In this document: one piece after another, positions 12,107 to 22,448 of the stretch
Layout: each line of letters opens with the position of its first letter
How positions within the stretch are numbered: the stretch's first letter is position 1
From: Taiwanofungus camphoratus
Taxonomy: Eukaryota > Basidiomycota > Agaricomycetes > Polyporales > Taiwanofungaceae
Assembly: GCA_003999685.1 (NCBI GenBank)
Contig: CP021231.1
Span: 1,426,001-1,490,000, forward strand
DNA: 64,000 nt
Direction: 5' to 3'
Position numbers and translations under genes: made by a program
The notes under the pieces: model-generated
Seen by the model: only the letters and a program-made list of their open reading frames with translations
Database searches by the model: none
What the model was told of the DNA's origin: nothing

Positions 12107-14211
12107 TACCAACCTCCGCCGCGAGTCGCTCTACGTCGTCCACCAGCACGTCTCCAGCTCGCGCCTTCTCGAGCTTCCGTGACAGAAGCGACCGGAGGCG
12201 CTCCCCAACATTATCCTGCCGTCTGGCGTGTGCAGCTGTCAGCCGGATAAGAGAGCACGCTCGTAAGAAGATTTCGGTGCAGCAAGAATAAGGGCGTCGC
12301 ACCGATTAGCTCGTCGGGTCCTCCCAAGTCTCCGCTCCCACAAGCATTTGCATGATCTCCTAACTTTGCACCATTCAGGAACGTTTCTCTCTCGCACGCT
12401 GAGAACGGAGGGAAAGTCTGAGACACAATCTGCACGGGAGGAGATTCCTGCCGAAGCTAGTCACCTTGTTCTATGCTAGTCTGCACGTCCTCTAACACCT
12501 GACTCCACGCCTACGAAATTCGATGGTACATTGACCCAAGTATATCAGATCGATGTCCCCGCTCACCTTTCCTTCTGCTAAGTCGTGAACCGTTGAATCG
12601 TCATCAGCTTTTTTTGTCGATGCCGTTGCACGGTTGACGACCGACAGTCGCAGGACGTCGACATAGCCCTGTGCCGCAGCCGCTTCTCCTCGGAGCGACT
12701 CTCGCAATGCTGGCGCGGTCTGATTGACGAATGTAGCCAGCTATGGGGAGCGTCTGAACGAAGACGCCCTTCGAAAGCCTCACTAAAAAGCTTACATTGT
12801 GTAGAGACTGCGCGCATGCCAGCCCTAGGGCGATAGAGGCATCCGAGACGTGCTGCAGAGCCTGTTCTTTGTCAAACTGCGTCGCAATTGGAGTCATTGT
12901 ATGCAGAGGGCCTGGGCAACTCACAGATTGCCTTTGCATCACGTCCAGATCTATCTCTTCGCAGGTAGGATTGGGCGAACATGACTGGAGAGGGGAACAG
13001 TAGCGAATGCTCCGGGATGCACGGTGGCGCGCAGTGAGCCTGCATTTCTCGCTGAACAGCCGGTCACATCGTCAGTCATGCCCACCGAGTGTTTCGGAGT
13101 GCAGTTACATACTAGGCTGTGCCTACCCGTTCGTCATCCTCGGGGAGGTCTGTGGCTTTCGCGATGGCCCTCCGCAGACGATTCTCGCAGATCTTCTCTT
13201 GGGCGGCGGAGTCGCGAGTGGAGGTACGGGACAGACGGACATGGTATGCTTGAAGGGCCTTCACCACGACAGTCAGAAGGCAAACGGAACATTCACGATG
13301 ACACCAGCTCACCGCGAGAACATCGCGAGTGTTCTCGACGCGAATAATTCGTCGGCGTGGTGGAGGCAGTTTGGTTAATAAGACGCTTTCGCCGTCTTCG
13401 TTTGTCTAGGGGCAGTCGTCAGAGTTGCATCATCGGTACCCGACCTGACACTTGTACCTTGATCGTGCCGGGGACACATTTGCTGACCCACAGCCACTAA
13501 GTCCACGCTCTGACCCAAAGACATTGAAACTTACTCAAGACGTTCTAGCAATCTGCCGATTTCGGTAAACCGTGCGCTGCGTATGCTTTCCTTCTTCTCG
13601 AGCACTTCTAGCAATGAGCTAGTGAGGCGCTTTTCTCCCATAGCTGCTTGCAGATTGTCCGCTTCTCGCTCTTTGCTTAGGATCGATGTGAGCTTGACTG
13701 AAGCGTTCATACCAGCAAATCCCACGCACGGAGATCAATAAGCGATCTATGACGCTTGGCCAAATCCTCTTGCACAACTTTGAGATCCCCCTTTGCGCCA
13801 GTCAGTCGCGCGTTTGAGGCTTTCAGTTTCATATACGACGACTGGCCCTCTGTGCCCCCGCCTACACGGGTGGTATTCCCAGATTCATGCATGCTATGAG
13901 ACATTACACGGTCTGATCGTGTCATTTCTCAATAAACACGCTCACCGAAAAATAGCCACTCTCGCAGCTGCCGTTTCTTTCCGGCCTTTGACATGCTCGG
14001 CGACAAAGAACAGAATGTCGGCGAGCGGGCCTTTGCATAGCCTGCCAAATTCCTCTCGGCTTAGTTCAGGAGCGCCAAGAAGCTGGAGTGACGAGTATGT
14101 GTCGTCTTCTCTGCTTGAATCTGGACGATTGAAACGCGCAGAAGACGCGGACGAGGCTGAGGAACGCGGTTCTGAGTCGAGGAGAGCTGGTTGAGACTGG
14201 TTTCGTACCAT
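12069..14211 (-). CDS. Coiled-coil protein, possibly an augmin (HAUS)-like subunit
   Basis: This minus-strand gene is spliced from about eight exons into roughly 500-600 residues. Exon 1 (about 13943-14211) has a Ser-rich leader, then LCKGPLADILFFVAEHVKGRK. Later exons are charged and helical: LKASNARLTGAKGDLKVVQE, GEKRLTSSLLEVLEKKESIR, PPRRRIIRVENTRDVLA, and near the end LLSRKLEKARAGDVLVDDV before the stop at 12069. The segment 'PL.DILFFVAEHVKGRKE..AAR' recalls the conserved N-terminal part of HAUS5/AUG5 augmin subunits, which help nucleate spindle microtubules. That is only a resemblance I noticed, and another coiled-coil cytoskeletal protein is equally possible. Frames are consistent across the introns I checked. 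Confidence 0.5.
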
Positions 14212-15838
14212 GAATGGATGCTTTGGGGATATCCCTTTGTCGCTTCGTTTCTCGCACCATCGTCGGTCTTGTATTCACCTGGATGAGACTCCTATTCTCT
14301 TGGATGGCGGAATGTCCGTGGCTCGCTGCAATTGTAAGCGCCGGCGACGCGCGAACTCGATCACGTGGTAGGAGCCCCGCGTCGGCCATTGGCCTACTAT
14401 CGTGTGACACCACTTTGAGAAGGACCCAGTGTTTGAGAATGGCTTATCACAAACTCTCCTTGGGATATTCTCAAGATCAGACGGTATCTAAAATAGTCTA
14501 GAAAATCATGCAACACAACTGTGCTCTCCGATTTTAAAGAGAGGGAGTGTGTAGAGAACAAGTTCAATATGAGTGTCAGAAAATCTATTAATTAGGCCGA
14601 TCGCCGTTCTTCTACCCTCTCGCCTCATCCCAAACCATGGCCGCTTAGTTCCTGTACTTGTGTCTAACTCAAGCACACCATAACATGCACTCTCCCAATT
14701 TTTCCGAAGCTTATCGTGGGCGCAATGAGTGTACAGCAGCAAATGTGTTGCTGTGCGTTACAATCCATGAGCAAAAGTGACACTTCCTCAATCTGGATTT
14801 GAACTCCGCCAGCAGACGCACTTCGTTGTCATTGCAATGCTGCAGGCGGATGCCACGTCGGAGCTTCATTGTGGCACTGTCCTGGTATGGTGACTCTTCG
14901 TGACATTCCTCGGAAAAATCGTCAAACACTAGTTCCCTCCACCGGAACGTCCTTGGGCACCTCACTATGAAAGTAATTAAAAATGTAAGTATATGGCCAT
15001 GTAGCCAAGATCCATAGCCACAAAATGACACTGCTCCGAGAGCAATCCATTCAGTCATTGTGGAGCTAAAAATCGAAATCTTCAAACACTGGTCAAATGA
15101 TAGTACACAAGGGGCAGGCAAAAATCAGATTTTCGACACGAGGTCAGAAATCCCGGTTAAGCACCCCCAAGACCTCCCCCCGTGGGAGCTTCCCACGCAC
15201 CATATTTGGAAGGCACCTTTCATAATGGGATGTATCCCGTGGGTGCGTGCCATCCTGCGCGTGATTAATGTCACATACATGTCACAGTCATGACAAGTGT
15301 AACTCTATGAGTTACCTTACCATATATGGCAGCATACCGACATCTCAGTATGGTCGTTAACACCAATGACTTGGGAGGGCTCGAAAATCAGGAAAGAAGC
15401 TTAGTTACAGTATGTATTGCTTATTTTGAGTGTCTATATCATAGTTGTACCACATTTTAGCCCATTTAATACCTGGGAGAAATTACAGCTAACTGGTAAG
15501 AAATCCCGGTTAAGGGCCCCTGGGGGTACCCCCCCCTACCCTGTGTCTCGGCATCTGCCGGTGCGCGCCCCTTGGGCCTACAGAAACAATTAGTATACTG
15601 AGCTCGACTATGTAACATTTTGTTCTAATGACGGCAGATGACATGACAACGGAGGGAAGACAGCATATACACACAAGATAAAAAGACAAAGCATGAACTG
15701 AGCGGATCTACATTGTGGAACGAAGACAAAAAGAAATCCAAGTTAAAAGACTGAGCAGCAAGAAAACATTGATTGAGAGCGAGTACAACTACGAGCTAGA
15801 AACTTCTGGCCCTTCTTTAGACTGTCGACAGTCTATCA
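14212..15838. other. Long region without a supported gene
   Basis: A minus-strand frame at about 14711-15121 (136 codons) and a second at 14506-14742 contain no known motif and may be remnants or chance. Two copies of a 16-base direct repeat occur at 15146-15161 and 15499-15514, each followed by C/G-rich sequence. A perfect 7-bp stem with a 3-base loop lies at 15181-15197. The rest, up to the velvet stop codon, is AT-rich and probably includes that gene's 3' untranslated region. Confidence 0.4.
15146..15514 (+). repeat. Pair of 16-bp direct repeats (AGAAATCCCGGTTAAG)
   Basis: The same 16 bases occur at 15146-15161 and 15499-15514, 353 bases apart. Both copies run into C/G-rich tracts (cacccccaag and ggcccctggg). 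They could mark repeated ends of a small element or two fragments of one repeat family. No coding capacity lies between them. Confidence 0.5.
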
Positions 15839-18772
15839 TTACCCAGTATCTTCTGAAATGATATTCCCGATACTCAAGGGATTCTTCTTCCCTAACCCTG
15901 CTCTTTCCGCGGTGCTTGCGCTTGCCGATACCGGACCTCCCGACACGGGCGATGGCGTTCCCTGTCCCCCACGGAGCGGCGCAAGCTGAATTCTGCTCCC
16001 GTCGCGCCCATACGACGAACCGTACGCGTCATTCTGCACCAGCACCGCCTGGTTCGTCGACCACGAGCCTGGGTTCGTCTGCACAGGCGCAGGCGCATAG
16101 CCTGCGGCCCACGCATCTGCGGCAGGCCCTGAGCTCCCACCGGCGCCCGCGCTTGATGGGCCGCTCGCGCCCCCCGGCGCACCTCCCGTGTTCAGCGGCG
16201 GCGGCGGATACGCGCTATAGCCCTGCGTCTGGTGGTGGTGCGGCGGCGAGCTCAGCTGGTAATGCCCTCGCCCTGCTGCACTCTGGCTCTGGCCCACTCC
16301 CGGCGCCTGGCTCTGGCTGGCGTATTGGCTCGGGCTGGGGCCGAACGAAGCCGGAGGCGGCGCAGGAGCGTAGTGGTGCTGTGCGCCCTGCTGCGGAGCA
16401 GGCGGGGGCGGCGCGTAGGGCGCGTTCGCATACCCCCGTGCGTGAACGACAGGTGCGCCGGAGCCCGGGCCCTGCGCGCGCGCATCTCCGCCGGCGCTGC
16501 CAGCACTCTGCGGTGCTGCGTAGTCGTACCCCATGCCGCTTGCGTTTGCCGAGGGAGGCGACGGCGGGCCGGGAGCGGGCGCAGGGGGATAGCCAGGGTG
16601 CTGGTGCTGATACGCGTGGTGCGTGTGGTGCCCGGGCGGGGGCGGCAGATGGTGCTGGTGCTGTTGGTGGTGCTGCGGGGGCGGATGCTGCTCGTAGTAT
16701 CCGTACCCCTGCGGCGCGTACGCGTTGTACTCGCCGTACCGTGGCGGCGGCGGCGGGTGGTGCGGGTGGTGGTGTGCGGGCGCAGGCGGCATCGCATAGT
16801 GTTGCGGATGGTGTGCGTAAGGATCGTACGCGTGTGTGGGGGCCGCCCACTGCGTGGGCGACGGGCCCGCGCCTGGCGGCGGGACTGCGCCGGGCGGGTA
16901 GGATGGGTGTGCGTACACAGCGGGCGGCGGCGCGTGGTGCATTGGGACGTGCTGGTAATGGTGTGCCGGCTGCGGGTGAGGGGCATAGTGGTGCGCCGGC
17001 GGGGGGCCGTGGTGCCCATGCGGATCGTAGTGGTATCCCGGCGCAGGGCCCGGGGCCGGGGCCGGGGCCGGGGCCGACGGTGGCATCGCAGAGAACCGTT
17101 GGTCATATGGCGGGGCTGCAGGAGGAGCAGGCGCGGGCACGGGGGCGTAGTGGTGGTCTGCTGCAGCCGTCGCAGGCACCGCAGGAGCGGCGGCTTGCAG
17201 GGGCGCAGTGGGCGCGCTCAACGCGGGGTCGATCGGGCCCCACGTCGCACCCGCACCCGCACTGGAAGGGCCCGCGCTAGTCGGACTGACCTCCTGCCCG
17301 TCCATGATCCCCGCCGGAGACGCGGGGCTGATCCCAGGGACCTCGTCGCCCCGAGCGCGCTTGACGCCCCGCTCGCCCATGCTATCTCTCCTCCCGAAAC
17401 CGCCGCTGCCGCTGCCGCTGTCCCGCCGTCCGGCCCTGCGCCGCGCCTCCTCTCGCTCGCTCTCACGGTCGCTCTCCCGCGCCCGCTCGCGCTCGTACTC
17501 CCTCTCGCGCACGCGCTGGCCCTCCCGCTCCCGCTCCCTCTCGCCCTCGCTGTGATGCTCACGCCCGCGCTCGTCCTCGTCCTCGTCCTCGGCATCGGCG
17601 TCGTCCAGGCGCACAGGGACGGGCCCGAACGCGCCCGCCGCGGGCGGTGGAGCCCCGCCGAGCGGCACCGGGAGGGGGTGCGGGAGCGCGCCAAGCGCCT
17701 GGACGGGGCGCTTGCGCACGCGAATGTCCTTGCGGATGCGGATCTTGATTCCCTGGTCGGCGAGCGAGCACGACAGGGGCGTGGACTCTGCAGGGGCTGC
17801 GCGTGAGCGGGGGCGCCGAGGCGCAGGGGGTGAGGGGGCAGGCACACCTTCCATCCCGGGGAACTTCTTCGCCGTGTACACGTAGAACGGCGCCGAGAAG
17901 ATCGATTTGCAGTGATACACACTCGACCTGCGCGGGCGGGCGTCAGTGTGGGACAGGGAGCGGACAGACGGTGGGCGTGGGGGACAGTCCCCGCACACAC
18001 ATCCCCGCGCGCAAGAAACACATCACGGACGCACTCACCCGACAACCTCGAACAGGCTGAGCTTGAGGCGGTAGCTGCCCTCCGTGCGCACGCTGAGGTC
18101 GGGGAAGACGAAGAACCCGGCGTCTGCCCCGCCCGCCTCGGCGTCCTTGAGGTGGTAGAGCGACGAGACCACCGAGCCGGTCGTGCAGCGTGTCTTGCCG
18201 TCCTGTTGGCCGTGGTGGTCAGCGGAGGGAGAAGACGCGAGGGATGTGGCAGAGGACACGCACCTTGAGCCAGTGCAGCTCGACGTCCTCGTCTGGTTTG
18301 GCGAGGCTGGCGAACATGAAGTAGTACGGGTTCTGCAGGAAGCTCTGCGACGCGAGTGCGGCCGTGGACGTGTCTGCGAGGCGTGAGCGAGCGAGCTGGG
18401 AAGGCGCTGCTAGGACACACTTACCAGGCGAGCTCGCGCGCGACGAGCTGGACGGCGGCCTGCGCTGCGACGGGTCGATCACCCGCAGCTGGACGATCGG
18501 CGGCGGGTCGATCGGTCGGCGGTCGGCTGCAACCCACCGTCAGCGGTCAGTCGGCGAGCGCACACGCAGGGGGAGGAATAAACCTTTACCGCCTACGCCG
18601 CACATCCGCGCCTGCTTGGGCTCCTGTCGCACCGTGAGTTCGTACTCGCTGGAGGAAGAGCGAACACTTAGTACTTGTAGACGAGAACAGGAGCGACGTA
18701 CAGCCTATCTCTGTCATACTGCGAGTGGACGGGCAGCTGCGCATGCACGAACGGCTGCTGATCGTCCTCCAT
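15839..18772 (-). CDS. Velvet-domain regulator with Pro/His/Ala-rich C-terminal tail
   Basis: Velvet proteins are fungal nuclear regulators that dimerise and bind DNA, coordinating development and secondary metabolism. The start at 18772 gives MEDDQQPFVHAQLPVHSQYD. Velvet landmarks follow across several exons: ELTVRQEPKQARMCG, DRRPIDPPPIVQLRVIDP, NPYYFMFASL, FFVFPDLSVRTEGSYRLKLS, FSAPFYVYTAKKFPGMEG, and PLSCSLADQGIKIRIRKD. The domain is compact and looks closest to the VosA/VelB side of the family, but I cannot place it firmly. After the domain comes an Arg/Glu-rich stretch (about 17400-17560), then more than 400 residues rich in Pro, His, Ala, Gly and Tyr, ending KKNPLSIGNIISEDTG. The high GC of this tail creates long chance open frames on the other strand. 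The exact first splice junction (about 18630-18690) is uncertain. Confidence 0.85.
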
Positions 18773-18850
18773 CCTGGACGCTGTTCTCGGCGGAATGTGA
18801 TTGAGCGATGATGTGTGCGAGGACTGACAGTGCGATCCGCCGCCTAGGGC

Positions 18851-19811
18851 GCGGGGAAATAGGCCTGGCTAATTAGCTCTGGCTAATTTACCTAGGTAAA
18901 TTACCTGTAAATTACTGTAAATTTCAGATAGCCTAGAAAACATGGTGTAAATTAGGGTAAAATAGGGTGGGGGAAAGAGGGGGCCTGAAAAGTTGTAGGA
19001 CCAAGAAATCCATTCACCACGGTGCTTCATAATTGAAGTTAATACATCAATACCATACTTTAGTAAGTAGACTGTCTACAACCATGTTGCAGGCATCTTT
19101 TGTATCTGGAAGGAGATCTTACTATATATGGCAGTTCATAAAACATTAAACACTTGCGTGACATAGTGTTGCCGCGAGTCGAGTCGAGTCGAGTCGAGTT
19201 CGCAAACTCGCCACAACTCGGTTTTACGAGTGAGACGAGTCGAGTGGCGAGTTGACTCGCGAGTTGGACGTGCAACAAAGGTCCATACATACTAAACATG
19301 TACAAAGCTCGGTCATGTGCTTTTTCGGTCATGTGATGCGTTGGTCTCGTGGTCGTGGGAGACAGCTCTTGCCAAAAAATCACGAGGCACACAATTTCAG
19401 CCAATAGACAACGTGGGTAAAACTTACATCATCAGCCCGGTCAATTCGACCTCGTGAGTCGACCAGGCAACTCACTCGCGAGCCGAGTTGATCAAATTTT
19501 TGGGCGAGTCGAGTTCAACTCGCGAGTTGACTCGGACTCGCGGCAACACTAGTGTGACGGTTGTTTCCAGTCATTGTCATCTATGCAGTGGATGATAGGT
19601 GAATCCTCCTGGTCCTGCGGATGGGGATGCAGAACGAATGTGCTCTCAATTTAACAGGCAAATTTACCGAAATTTACCACCTACTTAGCATTGATTACCT
19701 GCAGCTTCTAAGGGCCACCTCCCTATAGTAAATTACATGGGTCAAATAGAACCCTTACAGAAACCCAGGTAAATTAGCCGGTAAATTAGGCCATGAAACC
19801 TATTTCCCCGC
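18851..19811. mobile_element. Outer inverted-repeat element (MITE-like DNA transposon derivative)
   Basis: The left end begins GCGGGGAAATAGG and the right end is its reverse complement (CCTATTTCCCCGC, ending at 19811). Beyond those 13 bases the match continues imperfectly through GGCTAATTTACC on both sides, giving an imperfect terminal inverted repeat of about 45 bp. The inside is rich in TAAATTAC/GTAAATTT words and has no meaningful reading frame. Without the inner insertion at 19166-19549 the element would be about 575 bp. I could not identify a target-site duplication. Length, ends and lack of coding fit a non-autonomous DNA transposon; the superfamily is unknown. Confidence 0.6.
19166..19549. 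mobile_element. Inner 384-bp MITE-like element with TA target duplication
   Basis: The two ends are perfect inverted repeats over GTGTTGCCGCGAGTC, and each end is flanked by TA (19164-19165 and 19550-19551), as expected for insertion at a TA dinucleotide by a Tc1/mariner-like transposase. Inside each terminus lie runs of the pentamer GAGTC/GACTC (for example 19177-19198 and 19501-19538), so the ends can fold into long stems. No coding sequence is present. It sits inside the larger 18851-19811 element and is therefore the younger insertion. Confidence 0.75.
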
Positions 19812-20757
19812 AGCCATATACCACGTGGCACTCGATCGCACTCACCGAGTCCCCGGTCCCGGGTCCACTCGTCCGTTTGCGGACGCTCGCTCGTTCTGAT
19901 TTCCATTCCGGGATCTAACTCGATAGCAGGGAGACTGGTGTGCAGTCCCTGCCTCTCCCTGCTCCGTCGCAACCGTCGCACGCAGCCGCCATCCGCACGC
20001 TCACCTAGTCCGTCCCCTCGCGCGCACTCCACACAGGCTGGGTCTTCTTCCACCGCGCCTCGCCGACAGCTCGTTGACACGCTATTGTTCTGCCATCCTT
20101 CTCCCACTGCATCGGCCTCGCCCAGCCTCGAGCCGCTCCTAATCCGTCCCTCTCCCTCCGCTGGCCCCCTCGCAGTCCCACGTCCTCACAATAAGCTCGA
20201 GCTTGGTACGTTGCCCTTCCGCCTCTGCCCTGCATCGCGAGGCATGTCAGTGATTTCGCAGTACATATGTGCGCTGAGCCAGTCAAGATTTACAGAACAC
20301 AATAAGACTGGGGAGGCGCCTCCTGCACCTGGTTATGGCTTAGCATGTGACCATGTTCTTTGTAGTGGTCCTAGCCTTTTAATAACGACCGACCTGACTT
20401 TAGACTAATTGTTCGGCCACTTGACTGCCTTGACTGCCTGTACCTCCGTCCGACACTAGACAAAAAGCAACTGGCAACAGCAACGCAATGCGGTGTATGT
20501 TGCATCTCCACCCGTTCTCTGTACGTCAACGGGCGAAAGGAACTGCAAGGACATCTCAGGCAAGGGCGTCTCTTGCACGTCTCTCACGTGACCGTATATA
20601 GTAGGTAGTTTTTGCTCGTAATTCCTGGCAGCACTTCAGATAAGTTCAGAAGCCGAGCATGCCAGCAGAAGACGACAAGTCTAAACACGTGCAATTACTC
20701 TCCAATGAATACTAAACTTGGTGTAGCGTGTTTTCAGATGTGTATCTATTTTGAAGC
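19812..20757. other. Region between nested elements and QCR2, no firm gene
   Basis: A plus-strand frame at 19938-20408 is Ser/Pro-rich and looks like a translated pyrimidine-rich tract rather than a protein domain. The C/T-rich stretch at about 19930-20230 may be a promoter or leader. This region probably holds the original distal promoter of the velvet gene, pushed away by the insertions, and the QCR2 3' untranslated region next to 20757. Confidence 0.35.
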
Positions 20758-22241
20758 TCAGAGCCCGAGTTCATCTGCGTAAGGCAGAGTCTTGACATCG
20801 CCGATGGCGACGTATGTGGGCTTAGCCGTAAGTAGGGAGGACGTCACCTAAACAAAGAACTCAGGAAAAGCATCCATAAAAGGGCAATAGCGCTATGTTT
20901 CTTACCTTAGAGAAAGCAGAAGCTTCAACCTTATCCAGACTTGATAAGGTACTGTCAAGAGACTGCGATCCGAGAGCCTGCAGACGGAAATTAGTCAACT
21001 CTCACAGGGCCAGAACGTTCCACTCACGTTGGCGGCCAAGGTAGCAATGAGACCGTCACGTCCATCCAAGGAGCTCGCAGCCGCGAACTTGGCCTTCATA
21101 ACAGCCTTCTTCAGCTCCTCGCCCTTGACATCACCCGCGGCCTTGAGCGCAGCCACTGCCGCCTTTCCGGCACTCTTTACACCCTCTGCTGTTGATCCCT
21201 GGACCAACAAGCCAAACAGCGTCGCGTCCGAGTACGGCAGGTAGACTGCCCTGACAGACGTGTCCACGGGAATGCCACTCGAGATGGGTGAGAGGCCTTG
21301 CGACCACTTCACAGAAGGTTGCGGGTCCAGATGTGCAGCAAGCACGGCGAGCTCGGGGGCGGGAGCGCCAGCGGTGCCAAATCCGATGAAGACGGTCTCG
21401 GGCGCGCCATGTGCCTCGATGCGCGTCTCGCCGCCGAAATAAGAGGTCGGGGACGAGGTCGGAGCGGCAGATGCAGGGAGGGAGCCGAGAGACTGCTCGA
21501 CAAGCTTCTGCAACGTACTCGGGTCGACACCGGTGCCCAGAACAGCGATGTTGCCCGTGCCGAAAACAGAGTCCGCGTACGTCTTGACGTCCTCCGCGAA
21601 GACGTGGCTGCCAGCAGAGGCGAATAGAGAAGAGCCAAGGCCGGTACGGAACGCTAGTGCGTGCGCGAGCTCAATCGCACGCGTCGCGGGGTTCGAGAAC
21701 GCACCGGTCGACTCAGCCTGACAGACCGGAGCAACGTATTCATCGAGCTCGTGGCGAGTGAATTTAGCGGAGGAGATGAAGGAGGACAGAACGTCTACAA
21801 AGAAAGGTCTGCGCTGCGTCAGAATGGCAGACCGCGTAGTGTGAAGTTGGGTACATACTCGTCGCCCCGCAAAAACTCTGCCGTGAGAGCTAAATGCTCT
21901 CTCATCAAGCTTGACGATAATACACCACCATAAAGTTCAGCTTCTCGGATCGTTCCAAGGAAGGAACGCTTGCTCGTGCTCTGAAAATTCCTTTTTCTGT
22001 CCGTCATTCTTTACCGCGAGCGATAGTAAACACCTACTTTGAACGCGAAGCTCTTCAAAGCATGAGCTACGCCCGGCTTGATTTCGTACCGGCTTCCTGC
22101 TTTAACGAGGAAAGTGACAGCAGACGTGGGCTCGCCGTTGTCTACCGCCGCGACCTTCACGCCAGCGGTGTCGACGACAGTGGCGAAATTACGGACTATG
22201 CGCGACGCACTGCGTGCGGCCGACGTTCTAGCTGCCAGCAT
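20758..22241 (-). CDS. QCR2: Ubiquinol-cytochrome c reductase core protein 2, mitochondrial
   Basis: Core protein 2 is a matrix-side subunit of respiratory complex III, related to mitochondrial processing peptidases but normally inactive. The start at 22241 gives the presequence MLAARTSAARSASRIVRNFA, then VDTAGVKVAAVDNGEPTSAV. The M16-type fold shows in FLVKAGSRYEIKPGVAHALK, LRGDE, NPATRAIELAHALAFRTGL and, in the second half, FGGETRIEAHGAPETVFIGF and a Gly/Ala/Ser-rich stretch. The last exon ends YVAIGDVKTLPYADELGL with the stop at 20758. No HxxEH zinc motif is visible, as expected for Core 2. There are at least four short introns and the frame is intact. Its start codon is about 200 bases from the stop of the methyltransferase gene on the same strand. 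Confidence 0.92.
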
Positions 22242-22448
22242 CGAGAGTAGAAAAGACTGAAAGCTCGTAGAACAAATTAGACAGGGCTTATTTGTGACCA
22301 GGAGCAGCAACAATCCGCGCGGTAGTGCCCGCTTCCGGATTTGGCCGATGACCGCTCGGACACACCTACGTACCAATAGATTCAGATCGACATACTTATG
22401 TACATGCATATCAACGTGAATACAACAAGAACAGGGAGGAACCATTAG

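Noticed and set aside
14790-14860. Possible minus-strand tRNA with a TTCAAATCC-like T loop
   Set aside because: The T-stem does not pair and there is no acceptor stem.
15916-17806. Very long plus-strand open frames (over 450 codons) across the velvet tail
   Set aside because: They are antisense to the Pro/His/Ala-rich coding tail. The Arg/Ala/Gly-rich content and absence of any domain fit GC-driven chance frames.
19938-20408. Plus-strand frame of 156 codons next to QCR2
   Set aside because: It is a Ser/Pro-rich translation of a C/T-rich tract with no domain. It looks like a promoter or leader sequence.
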